Shown: one piece after another, positions 1-12,119 of the stretch
How the letters are laid out: each line of letters opens with the position of its first letter
Position numbering within the stretch: the stretch's first letter is position 1
Source: Hypoxylon rubiginosum
Lineage: Eukaryota > Ascomycota > Sordariomycetes > Xylariales > Hypoxylaceae
Direction: 5' to 3'
Assembly: GCA_902806565.1 (NCBI GenBank)
Contig: CADCXA010000034.1
Location: 124,001 to 188,000 of the forward strand
DNA length: 64,000 nt
Made by a program: the position numbers and the translations under genes
The notes under the pieces: model-generated
The model's input: the letters and a program-made list of their open reading frames with translations, nothing else
What the model was told of the DNA's origin: nothing
The model's database searches: none

Positions 1-51
1 ACGACAAGGCTGCCTGACATCTATCGCTAAAGCACTTCTGCTGATATCTAC

Positions 52-2003
52 TTACAACTTGTTAGGGGGAGCGGCTGATGTCATTGGCCACTGGTAACCC
101 GTGGCATCGCTGAACTTATATCCGTACGAGGATGTAAAGTCATCCAGCACCGCCGGTCCTCTCGAGCCTGTGGACTAGGTTAGCGTACGTGATATCGGGT
201 TGGGTGTAAGCCTCTACTCACCATAGGGGTATTCCATCGGGACGATCTCCTTATTGTCGTCTAGATAGTGTAGCAGAGGGGTGAATATCCTCCAGCTGGC
301 GTCGAGCTCGTCATCTCTGACAAAGTTGGAGTGATCACCCTTGAGGGCGTCCAGGATCAACGACTCGTAAGCCTCGGGAATCTTAAGGTCCGAGAATCGT
401 CTTCGGTACGTCAAATCCAGTTCCGTCACGACCGTCTGCATGCTTAAACCGGGCAGCTTGGAGTTCATCTTTATGTAAACACTCTCGTTCGGTTGGATGC
501 GCATGACGAGCTCGTTCCGAGGAATGTCCTTGAATATACCACTAGTAACATCCTTGAACTGGATTCGAATCTCGGTCTTCTGCTCGTTCAGTGCCTTACC
601 GGCCTTCATGATGAAGGGAACGCCATCCCATCTCTCGTTCTTGATGTAGGCGACCAGAGCGCAGAAGGTCGGGCATCGCGAGTCTTTGGGAACAGTGTCG
701 TCCTCCTTGTAAGAAGGCTTGCTACCATCAAGCGACTTTCCATACTGGCCGATGATGACATTCTTCGGCTCGATGGCCGGGATACCTCGCAGAACACGCA
801 CCTTCTCGTCACGAATATCTTCCGCCGAGAATGAAATCGGTCGCTCCATAGCCAATAGTGTGAGAACCTGGAGCAGATGGTTTTGCATAACGTCTCGGAT
901 AATGCCAAATTCGTCGAAGTAGCCACCACGACCTTCGGTGCCAAAGGGTTCCTTGAAGGTGATCTGGACGTTGTCTATGTGGTGTCGGTTCCAGGTGGCG
1001 CCGAAGAACTCGTTACCAAACCGGAGAATCAGGATGTTCTTCACCATTTCCTTTCCGAGGTAGTGGTCGATACGGAAGAGCTCATCTTCCTTCCAGTCGG
1101 GCTCTAGGGACTTTTGCAGCTCACGAGAGCTGGCAAGATCCTTTCCGAACGGCTTCTCGACCTAATAGGATAGAAGAAATTGGCATTAGCTGCAACATTC
1201 CCGGTCTCGCTGTGAGGGGATGCTCTTACAATGACTCGAGCAATGCCTTTGGGAGGGTAGCAGCATCTCTTGAGGTGCTGAGAGACAATCGTGAAGACAC
1301 TAGGGGGTAGTGCCATGTAGAATAGACGGTGAGTCTCGTGTCGGCCGTCCTCTAACTTTTCGAGATGCGAGTTAAGGTTCAAGAAGGACTCGTCCTGGTC
1401 ATACTGGCCAGACACGTAGCTGCATTGTTCGCAGAACTCTGCTAGCTGTTTTTCCATATCCTTAGTAGGGGTCTTGATATATGATTTGACCCGCTTGAGG
1501 TATTCCTCGTGGTCCATCTTCGTCCGCGCATATCCGACGATCTTGACATCCTTTGGCAGGAATTGGTTGCGGTACTTTCGATCTAATTAGTTCTCGATCC
1601 ATTGCGTAGGATAGTTCGGACCTGGCGTTTAACTTACGAGACCAAAGAGAGCGGGGAACTGTGAAATAGCTATTAGTTTTGAGCTGTAGGAGCACCGGGG
1701 TAGAGATTGTCGCATACCGTCTTCTTCTTTGCCAGATCTCCCGAAGCACCGAGGACCACGATGACCGTGTTGTCCTTGAGCTCTAGGGTACTATTGCGTG
1801 TGGATAATTAGCTCCCATGTACAAGTGCTATAGTGCTACAGTGCTTCAAGTCGCGTATAGAATTATTATGCGCCATTTCGACCAAGGGAGGGGCAGCAAC
1901 AACAAAAGCTGTCGAAAAGAGTATCCCGTGAAGTGGTAGATGATGATGAAATAGCGGGGTGGGCGCGGGGTATCTAGGGAGCTTACCTTGCTGCTGAATC
2001 CAT
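52..2003 (-). CDS. glucose-6-phosphate 1-dehydrogenase
   Basis: Oxidises glucose 6-phosphate with NADP+ to 6-phosphogluconolactone, the first and NADPH-producing step of the pentose phosphate pathway, in the cytosol. Six coding exons: 2003-1987, 1790-1718, 1658-1638, 1574-1230, 1161-222 and 167-52. They sum to 1512 nt, a 503-residue protein of normal family length. The NADP-binding motif GASGDLAKKKT is at residues 20-30. The substrate signature RIDHYLGKE, with its catalytic lysine, is at about 182-190, and the loop after it is EMVKNILILRFGN. The C-terminus ends in PPNKL. Exon 1 is only 17 nt and exon 3 only 21 nt; the acceptor of exon 2 was chosen because it alone restores frame (MDSAASTLELKDN). 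Intron 1 is long (196 nt). The gene is divergent from eL33. Identity is certain; the exact start rests on splice logic. Confidence 0.95.
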
Positions 2004-4985
2004 TGTGTCAAGCTCGCCGGTTGTGAAGAAGACTAGACGTGTATGAGGATGAAGGGAAGATAGTAAGAGTGAGAAGAGAAGTGAGATTGGGAGTCTCTCG
2101 TTAATATGGAAAAGGCCGAGCAAAGGCGAAGGAGCTGGACGTTGGAAGAAGTTTGGGGTTTGGGGGTTGAACGGACGGGACGGACGGACAAGACCTTGTC
2201 CAGGTGGACGCTCAGAACTCAGAACGCTATAGGGTGCAAGGTGCTAGGTAATGTTGTAAGCTGTAAAGGCGTAAAGGCCGATCTTAGATTGCCCAGGTGC
2301 CAGGTGCGCTTTTAGTACTTGGTTACTGGGTGGCTGAGGTGGGTTAGCCCCGACATTTGAACTTTTGGGAATACTGTATATCGGAGCTTGCGGAGGACTT
2401 AGAACACAACTAATAACTCTATTCTTACGGTCTGACCGTCAGACTTTTTATCATAATCCTTAGCAATTCTTGGAATTTTCAATTTTCACCGTAATGTCTA
2501 AACTGTTTCGGGATATATCCTAACTCCTCGCCTCCCCACCTGGGCACCTGTATCTTGCTTTTTCTCTTTTCTCTTATTTTTGTTGTCCATTCGTATGCTA
2601 CACGTGCGAAGGTCTTACTTATTGGCTAAAAGAGGAGATGATCGGAAATCCATCAAGAATGTTCTTACCACTTTCGCAATTCATTGTTCTTGTCCTGAAT
2701 AATAGCAAATATGCCAATTGATTTTACTCTCTTCGAATTGAATGACTACGCCTTTGTGTATACCTAGGTAATCTATCAGGTATGTAGGTAACTTAGCTCT
2801 ACAGTAAAAAACGCCATTGTAAGACCATTACAAGTGCTGCTCCGGGAAAACAGGCCGCTATCATTGACGTATGCATTACCAACCTAACCTCCTTCGCTGC
2901 TTTATAATTCAAGAAAAAGGACTGTGACGTCTTCTAGTGTTGCGCCTAATACATATCATGTAGGCAGGTAGCCAGCACCCAGGCAGCTAAGCTCCTTGTG
3001 GCACCGTGGAGGCTCTGTGACTAATGGAACATGTGAGACAAGGAGACAGTAAATCAGAAAATTCGTATGCCTAGAAAAGGTTTAAGCCGACTGTCGTTTT
3101 AGCCCGACCTTGACGGATGCCTTGACGGATGGAATGGATTACAATATCGTGTAATTTTCACGGTGGGGAGCTTACTCAGGTTGCTCCCTTACAGCGGCTT
3201 GGTCTTCCTACCAAAAAAAACCCCGTTCGGCCTCCCTCAACTTGCCTTTATTAGCAACAGGCAAGCGGGTTTATTGGCCGGGGCACCCAAAGCTGAATGT
3301 TGCGCCGACCGCGGGGTAAGGTTCTTTACGAGAAAGTCGAGCGGCAAGCGGAATCCGAACAGCGAGCACCTCCTGTTGAGACCCGTGCCTCGATCTTTTG
3401 TCTTGTGGGACGAGGGAAGAAGATCTTCCTCGTCGACCGCAACGGATATTTATAATACAGCCCGAGGCGTGTCGCTCCTCCGGATTTCCATCAAGAGCCG
3501 CGATGGCAAACAAACAGGTCTGAAATCATCACGCCCAAACATGGTTGCAGCAGGATGGTCGTAGACCCCATCTCTCGCTGCTGTCACACCCACACTGGAT
3601 AATTTGAGGGATTATTGATAAACTAGTAATAAGACAGTAAGGAACAAGTTTAGTACCGCCTCGACATAACGGCAGAACCACGACTCGGTGTTTACACGAT
3701 GATATTCTATAATAAACATAGTTGCAACGAATAATAGAAAGTCTTGTGTCGTCCTCGTCTATGCTTCAACGCTTTGTTATTCTCGGGTTTCGGGAAGCCG
3801 CTTATATTAGTCCCAGCCGCTTGAAATATCTCATAAACGGTCTCACAACACCGACGTGTAAGCATACAATAATGAAAACGTAGCATTGATGCCTATCAAA
3901 CTTATTGAATCCGGGTTGACCGCCGCCTTGGACCTAACGGCCGAAGATGCCTCATCCACTTCTACATAAAGACTGCGCATCGCAAGCAGTATACTATTAG
4001 TAGAAATGTGTTAGATGTTGTTGTAAGAAGATCAACATTGGGCGTCGTCCCTGCATATCATCCGTATATCTCGTTCCTTTGTCGGATTTAAGAGGACATA
4101 CATTCCTAAGGAAGAGCAAATTACTGGGTCTTGCGCAACCCAGCCAACCCAGCCAACCCAGCAGCCCCAGCAGCCCCAGCAGCCTAGATGCAGGTCTCTA
4201 TCATTATGGAGATAAGAAGGCTGCCCTGCTTACATTTCTAAGTCCGACTCGAGCCTACACGTAGGTGACCGGTCCGCTCTGGTGGATATCAGGACAAACA
4301 TCCCCCGTTAGCCTCGAGAGAGCACCCTGTCACGCGCGAATCGGGATTGCGACCCGAGGCGGAAGACCCGGAGCAGGCCAGACCTATGAGCTACGGGGTG
4401 GAACTCGATGTAGATGAATCTGGAGTTGCTGTTATTCGAAATTCCAGTCAAGCCGAGTTTCATGCGTCGTGATAGTCGTGGGCAATGGACGGAACCGCGG
4501 GACGGGAATCGTGATAATAGGAGACGGCAAATTTACAAACACTTAATTGCTTATGTAGTTTCGGGCTTCTTCATCACCTACGTCAGTCTCTCCGGATTCG
4601 GCTTAAGATTGCGAGTGATAAGAGCTTATCTTATCTGAAAGTAAACTACTTCAGATCAGGTCTGTAGTGGTCAACTTTTAGGTTAGTAAGCCAGCAAGCC
4701 ACGTGCACAAGTGGCTAAACACACAGCACCAAAAGTGAAAAAAAAAAAATTTGAATGAATTTTCCTGTGGTGCAGCAAACAGGGCTCGCTTAACCCTTTC
4801 GCACCAATCCACCTCCAATCCAACAACCAACCTCGACAAAGCCGAACCCACCCTTGAGATTTGGCCATCACCAACAACCGACGACACAATTCGCCCAGCG
4901 TACAAAAGTCTTCTTCACCAAAAGACTTCTCCCGGACTCCAGTACCCGTTTGGACTTCTGAGAACCGTGGGAAAATTCAGTCACG
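2004..4985. other. divergent upstream spacer (G6PD / eL33)
   Basis: About 3 kb between two divergent starts, so it should carry both promoters. Open frames inside (for example 3163-3564) begin without ATG and resemble nothing I know. A short tandem tract of ACCCAGCCA and CAGCCC units lies at about 4137-4184. An A-run at 4739-4749 lies about 240 nt before the eL33 start. No RNA gene seen. Confidence 0.6.
4137..4184. repeat. short tandem repeat, CCAGC-based
   Basis: Two copies of a 9-bp unit AACCCAGCC are followed by three copies of CAGCCC-like units. It lies in the spacer upstream of eL33. It is a simple minisatellite with no visible coding role. Confidence 0.7.
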
Positions 4986-5762
4986 ATGCCTTCTGAAGCA
5001 GGTCACAGATGTGAGTATTTTATGATTTCCTCCTTCACCGACTGCGATCGCGGGCGCGTCATACACTTGATTCGCGATTTGCCTGTCTCTATCCTTTCTC
5101 CCAGAAGGAATATTCCTTGCTCATGTTGCCAGAGATTTGTGCTAACTGATGTCCAGTATACGTCAAGTGAGTAAACCCCCATGAACTACGAAACGAAACC
5201 ATGAGAACGATTAGAGATCCGCCAAATCTACCAACTTCTTTCACCGAAACCCACGACAGCAATTCGCTACATCGCGTAGTCATGATTATATCTAGGCATG
5301 AAGCAAGGACTGACCGGAACTTCCAATTTGTAGGGGTCGTCACCTAAGCTACCAGCGCAACCGACACACCACCCACCCGAAGACGAGCTTGATCAAGATC
5401 GAGGGCGTCGATGACACCAACGCTGCCAAGTATGTTATAGGAGCACCGATGCCAATATAATGAGACGAATCTAACAGTTTGGGCGCAGCTTCTACCTCGG
5501 CAAGAAGGTCGCGTATGTCTACAAGGGCCAGAAGGAGATCCGAGGCACCAAGATCCGAGTGATCTGGGGCAAGGTCACCAGACCCCACGGTATGTCTTTT
5601 TATCAGATCTATCGCCTTGCGCCGTCTTATCGGCGAAGCGAGACACTTTACTGATCGTTCTTAGGCAACTCCGGTGTTGTCCGCGCCAAGTTCGCGACCC
5701 CCCTTCCCTCCAAGTCTTTCGGTGCTTCTGTTCGTATCATGCTCTACCCTTCGTCGATATAA
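4986..5762 (+). CDS. 60S ribosomal protein eL33 (L33/L35a)
   Basis: Structural protein of the large cytosolic ribosomal subunit. Five exons: 4986-5010, 5157-5166, 5334-5429, 5489-5589 and 5665-5762, summing to 330 nt, or 109 residues (family about 107-110). The protein starts [20 protein letters not shown] and contains [13 protein letters not shown], the conserved [20 protein letters not shown] and an end in LYPSSI. Exon 2 is a 10-nt micro-exon that completes Leu and encodes Tyr-Val plus two bases of Lys; without it the frame is lost. Four introns in 109 codons fits an intron-rich ribosomal protein gene. It is divergent from the G6PD gene. The family is certain and the splice sites are consensus. 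Confidence 0.95.
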
Positions 5763-8700
5763 GATGGGTTTGGGCCGGAGTTGGTAGTGTGGACGGGTCT
5801 CATGATTGGCTGCATCTGGGTTAGGCAAGGTTTAAGGCTTCAGCCTTGCGTCTAGCATCAACACAAATCAAGAAAGAATACCTGCAAACCACGCGGGAAT
5901 TTCCTTGTGAATTGCTAATTTGATATTGGTTTCTACGTGATGGGGGCGACAAGAATTCGATCCAACGACGCCAAGAGTCTGGGAGATGGTCCTCGAAGGT
6001 TCCCCCAGTGTTGCGGTCACCCGACGATATCTCGAGAAGCTCTAGGATGGATGGCATCGGAGACTGAACTCCCAGATTAAGATCAGTGGCATATCTAATA
6101 TAGGCACTTTTCATACGAGGAAACATGAACACATGAACGATTTTAAATGTCACAGTGTGCTAAGACTTGGTTTAGAATCCACCGAGCAGACGATATGTGA
6201 CACTTCTCTACCCATCAGTCCGCAAGGCTGCATGCTTCTCGTACGGAATAAGCCATGTCGTACCCAGATTGCGGATAGCGTTACGTGTGCAGGAACGAGT
6301 TAATATGGTCTACGCCCGTTGGGAAGTCCCTTGCCATATCAGGTCACAGGTCGACTACGAGTATGAAACGATTTAGGCCAAGAGAGCCCAGAGTTTCAAG
6401 AACGTGCGAGAGGAGCTGTACTACGATCACCGTGACACAGACCTCGTGGTTCCCATGTCCAAGTTCTAGTCTCGAGTCTTTTTTAATCTATGCCAGACAT
6501 GCCAGTGCCGTCTCCTCTCAGGCCTCCACGAGCACATGGGCGAATGATATATATATCTTCTTGACTCAAGGAAGCGAGGGGACACGATGTGTCGTCTAGA
6601 TTAAGTCCGGCAACGACGCAGGTGCCCGCGGCTTTCGGACTGGGGGTTGGTGGTCTGGCTACCTGCAGCGGGCGTCGCGCAGTTCGTTCTGTACCTATGT
6701 CGAAATCAAAAGTAGCTACCCGTCCGTCCGTCCGCCCGCCCTTCCGCCACACACAGGTCCGGAGTTTTATTGTATTCCCTTGCAGCGAACACGCGCGTAA
6801 TGGTGTACCTAAGCGCACGTTCGTGTGTTGCAGATGCGAGTATAAATAAGTGTAAGTGTGTTAAGGCATATGTGTATGCGCAAGTATAATTCATCGCCGG
6901 GCCGAGCCAGGGGGTCTATATAGATTAGGTGAAAGAGAGCGGCTGGAGCCGTTCGTCGCGCCGAGTTTCGCTGTGCCGAGGAAACGAGTCGACGGGTTTC
7001 CTTTTGTCTTACTGCACCCCTCAACGAGCCCTGCGTTGATGCGAGAGAAAAGGGGCTGTTATAGTAAGATGCTGCATGTAAACGGCAATATAGCTCCAAG
7101 AACGGCAAGCCTCCATGAGAATGATAGCTCTTTTGAGCTGTATTAATCTGGTAAGCCGATCTTTGATATCTATTGCCAGTATCGTCATGTAGTTTTCTAT
7201 ATCGTGATCTCAGAGCCTTATGAACATGTACTTATACTCATTGTAAATCTACATGTAAGTACCTTACATTTATAGCAATGGTCAAGAGCATTGAAATACC
7301 TACTTCTCACCTGTGGAATCACTAGGCCATTTCAATAGCCTCAAGGTAGCAAATGTCAATCGATGAAAAATGCAATGAACGCATATGCTCCTGATCTAGC
7401 TGTGATGGACAAGGTTGATGATAAGGTAGGCCAGGGGACCTAATGTGCCAGACAATCAAAAGGAACGCGGGCTTCGCTCCGCAGCGTGCAGTATCCAATG
7501 ATGAATGAGAATTCACCAAATGTAAGGTACTTACCTTACCTTATCGTTTAACCACTGCTTAGGTAGGTATGGGCTCGCTCAGCGTTCGCAGCTGCAAGAT
7601 CATTACATGGTGTATATCATGGTGTATATACGTGCCGACTGGCAGGGTCCACGACGACGTAAGGACAGCTGCTATATTCTGCAGATGTGCGGTATATCGA
7701 CCGAGTGACGACTTGTAGGATAGAAAAAAAGCTTGATTGGGAGTTGATCAAGGATGGCACCATAGCTTTGTATGTATGTCTAGACAAAGTCTTACCTTCC
7801 GGCGGTCTTGCATATGGGCGTTGGCGAGCTTGAGGATGAATCGACATTGTGTGGGTGTGTTGAAAGGGCGGGATTACGTCGTATTGGGGTTATGCCGCGC
7901 GGTCAAAACCTGCCTTTGTCTCACCCACATCGGTAGTAATTTTCAAGAATGAGACGAGGCTGCAGATGGGCTGTTGGTAATCAGACGTGAGAGCTTGGGG
8001 GGTAAAAGCGTGCGCGGGCAGGCGGGTAACAATACTCTATCCTCTATCCAATATCCAATGGTGAACTGGTAGTAGATGGACGATGTTTATTAGTTGCCTG
8101 CCTGCCTGCTATGTAAGCAGCTGCGTGGTTGAATACCACGGTTATGATCGTATTGCTAACTGCTGGCATGCTCTGCATATGTAAACTAGATTGGACTCAA
8201 GCTCGTCTGACAGGGACAGGTAGGGAAACAGACGAGATTCGGGAAGAGCGGATGTGTATGCGTGCGACTATGTAAGGTGTGCAGTAGTAGGAAACGCATG
8301 CAATCGATGTTTGGTTCCAACTCAAAGCGACCGATATCTTGATGGATGGGGACTAGGGGACTAGAGGACCAGAAGGACTAGAGGACTAGACCTCTCACTT
8401 ACATGTAAGCGGTGCAGCTAGTTGCACTATCGGCTCGTTTGCTCTGGCTACGGACCGCGCGAATACGATCTTTGACTAAAGTCGGCCCTCGAAGAAAGAA
8501 AGGAAAAAAAATCTTTCACTTGGGTAGTGCGCCTAGGGCTGCCGAGCACCATTGGCACTCAGGTACGGATTTTATCAGGCGAGTCTGGCTCTATCCTATG
8601 AACACCCGAAGCAATGCTATTCCCGCGAATGCATCTTGGCGATATGTACGAAGTACTGCAGTATTGCAGTATCTATATATATTGCCTTGGCCCTGTCGAC

Positions 8701-11700
8701 GATCTCTGCGTGGTAGTGGAGGACGCCAAGCTGGTTCGGAAACGATGACAGGTGGTTGATGATGTTTATTCGTAATCGGTTCAGGGAGTCTAGGCCGAGG
8801 ACTCAAAGAAAGCGACAGTTGGTTCTTCGTATGAGAAGAGAAAGTACATGTATGTCGCATTCGAAATAGGTTGATCCAGTCAGCATCTTTCAATGTACTT
8901 CGCACTTCGGCGCCGAAATGCGGCGATCTGGACATCTGAACTGGGACTGCCAGTCTTGAAAATGCTAGACTCGCTGACTCGAGTGCTATGGCCGCGCTTC
9001 TTTCTACGATCCCTTGAATATCATAGGACCACGAAGGAGATGGTGGCTTTCTTTTAAATCAAAATCCTGAAATGGGTGGTATCTCTGGCCAGTCCTGACG
9101 AGGTGCTGAGTTAAAATCTGTGGAGGTTAATGTAGGGGGGAGGCATTTTTTTCTATTCCTTTTTATTCCAGCTTTTACTTGACTGCCAGACTGCCAGACT
9201 GCTTGATAGATTTTCCCATTCGTTTACAGGTGTAACACGATTAACACGTGGGGACGGGATCGCAATTCGTATTCCCCATACCGATGCTGCGATGATTCAA
9301 TGGGGACAGTGCTAGCTTTTCCCCACCTTCGCTTTTAGGCAATGGAGTTAAAAGATCGGTCGATCACGGCAAGGCTACAGGCTACAGGTCGCCCTGGTCG
9401 CCCTACAGTTTAGCGTTCGACTTTTTGCAAAGCCCGGGCTGTAAATAAGCAGACAGGCAGACAGGCAGGATAAGTTTCTTTGACGGCTGATGTGTAAGGT
9501 TGGCTAGGAGAAATTGGGACGATGGAATTTCCCGTCTTCAACTTTGACTGTACAATACATACTTGCAATATCAGATAAATACAACCATATACGAGAATGG
9601 AATGCAATGGCTGTAGAGATAGTACCTGTAATGTATTTTCGATAACACAGCATCGAGGCTTGCTACGACAAAGGACGGTCTCTCGGGGAGATGGTCAACA
9701 TGCCTATGAGAATCTGAAGAAAAAGCCAATCTCGTACCAATTTGTCAAATGAATGATGAAATTCTTAGTCGGCAGGTCGGTTCCTACGTCTAGACAATAT
9801 CGAGGGCACAACAAAAAGGCTGTTTTCAATAAGAGAACGAGTGAGGGGATCCTTTATGAATATAGAAAGGTTGGCTCAGTGATGATATCTGCCCAGCCCA
9901 GTAATCCTTGCCCGCTTATCGATGATCGATGATAGGCAAAGTAGTACTGTACCTAAGGTACCCTGTAGCCTGTAGCCTGTAGGTACCGGATACGCGATAC
10001 GCGTACCGCTGGTTGGTTGGAGACGTACCCGAAAAAACCACAATGGCAGAACTGGCAGAACTGGCTGACTGCCTTTTCCTATTTTGTGACGAGGTACTGA
10101 GCTCAACATTCGCCATTCGCCATTCGCCATTCGTAAACCCCCCTTGTCAGGCCGCACAAGCTTACATGCATCTTCGCCTCTTTCAGAGGATCATATCAAA
10201 AAAGGGCATCAAGATTTTTGGGAAGAATCCGTCAGATTGGGACGACTTCGGCTGTTTAATGCAATTCCTCTCTCCCGCATCCTTCTTCTACTTACAGATC
10301 CTTCTATCGATTTACTTTCTTTCCCCTTCTTCTTCCCTAGACCTTACCGCAGCTTAATACATTCGTTGTAAACTGTACTCCTTCTCTCGTTCTGACTTCC
10401 ACTGTCGACCCTCGCTCGCTTCTAATTAAAGCATCGTTGTGGCCTGTCTGCCTGTCCAGCTCTGTCCTACGCAGTACCTACATACTACAAACTACAATAG
10501 GTACTTCTAATATATACGCACTGTTCAATTGTATCACGCACTCTACGATCCACCTAATATTTTGGAGAGGGCACTAGACGGAGAATTCTTCGATTCGGAC
10601 GTGTACTGGGTTTTGTTGGTTACGGCCTGATAAACATCATCCGATCCATATTCGATTTATATCTGGATCCCCTGACAGCCCTGGCCCGAAAGCAAGAAAG
10701 CAAGAGCGCAAGGACTCCAGGACCAGAAGCAAATCCTTACGGCGTTCGTTCCTGAAACATCCCATCATTTAAAAAAGAAAATCGACGAGCGCTAGCAAGT
10801 ATCGAATTGACGTCACCAAACCACAAACCACTCTATATCTCCATACATACCATCTCACACCAGCCTCAGTCGCACGTGTAAGGTTGTGTCAAACCGTCCG
10901 AGCAGTAGTTTTGACATTGGGCTCAACTGTCAAAATTCAGTCTAACTCAACGGTTGTGAACTCAATTCGTCAAATTCAATCGATCCCTTCATATACCCAA
11001 ATCTGTCGACCAGTCCTCAACCACTGACTCGTCGTACCACTGCAAATCCAAGTACATCCCATATTGGGCTGTCTCAATCCCACCCGCCCACATACAAAGA
11101 GATCGCCAAGGCGCCGGAGTTGATACGTATCGTGTGTGTGAATACATACGAACTGTTCGACACAACCAAACTATCAGTCTACCTACCAGAATACCAGACT
11201 ACCAGACTACCAAACAAACCCGATCTGGCTGGCGTTGGCGGCCTGGTCTTATTTAATTGGAGCCTTTTTGCAGATATACAGGAGACATACAGGCGATTTG
11301 CGAGGGCAACGTAACTGCTGGCACTGCCCAGAGAAAAGGCGCCCCTGTGCCCCTGTGCCCCTGCGGCCCCTGTCCTAGACCGCATCCCAGCCACGCAAAA
11401 CCGCATATTTCCTTGAATTTTGTCCCGTCTTGAGACGACTAATAAGCTTAGGGGCTACCCACCAGCCTACACAAGCTACAGTAATCCACCAGTCCACTGA
11501 TACCTACCCTACCTGCTAGCCTAGCAACCTGCATAGCGCATAGGAGAAAAATAGCAACCGCCGTCTGATTCTGCATACTACGGCATCCCGCCACCACTCG
11601 TATGTACATAGTACGGAGGTAACACCGCACCACGCACTACGCACCCACGCAGCTACCACGCAGACAAAACTAGAAACAAAGCCCGTCATTATTGAAGCAT

Positions 11701-12119
11701 TTGACAACTCCCAACACCAACACCAAATCTTCTCGGCTCCAGCTCTAGGTTACCTGTCACTTTCTCCCAAACGTTGCACATACGTGTTTTTGCTTCTGCT
11801 TCTTGGAAAATCTTCACCAAGTTCCCGGAAGAGACCCGCGAGAAAGCTATCTATCGTACCAAGCAAGGGTTAGCCGCTCTTATCACAAAGTACACTGCTG
11901 CTTATAAGCGCCTTCATAACGGTCGTCCCCACGTCGCTCACGATAAGGCAAAACCGCCAAATCTCTACGAGATTACTATCTCCACGATCGCTTCCTTGCA
12001 TATCACAATCCACGTCCGATCCACTTACGCATCAGCTCCAGCTTCCCCGGCTCCACCGCTGGTCCGTCCCCCAGGGATCAAGAGCGATAAACCATACAGT
12101 TTCTGACCTGTCTTAAACA
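5763..12119. other. gene-poor spacer, 6.4 kb
   Basis: No convincing gene. Frames up to 115 codons exist on both strands, but they overlap one another and resemble nothing I know. The stretch is rich in short tandem words, for example three CCTGTAG units near 9963-9983, repeated TGCCAGAC near 9183 and CCCCTGTG units at about 11340-11360. A TATATATA run occurs near 6549. The right end probably holds the promoter and a long 5' leader of the DUF2406 gene. A protein-like frame without ATG at 11774-12106 is listed separately. Confidence 0.55.
11774..12106 (+). other. unexplained protein-like frame without ATG
   Basis: An open frame of 110 codons ending 13 nt before the DUF2406 start codon. It opens with TTG and contains no ATG, so it is not an ordinary upstream ORF. 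Its composition is protein-like: a charged, helix-prone stretch (KFPEETREKAIYRTKQGLAA) followed by a Pro/Ala-rich tail. It could be chance, part of the DUF2406 leader, or an exon of an unseen gene. I do not recognise it. Confidence 0.2.

Noticed and set aside
3163..3564. 133-codon + strand frame in the G6PD/eL33 spacer
   Set aside because: Opens with GTG rather than ATG, is mirrored by a - strand frame, and has no recognisable content.
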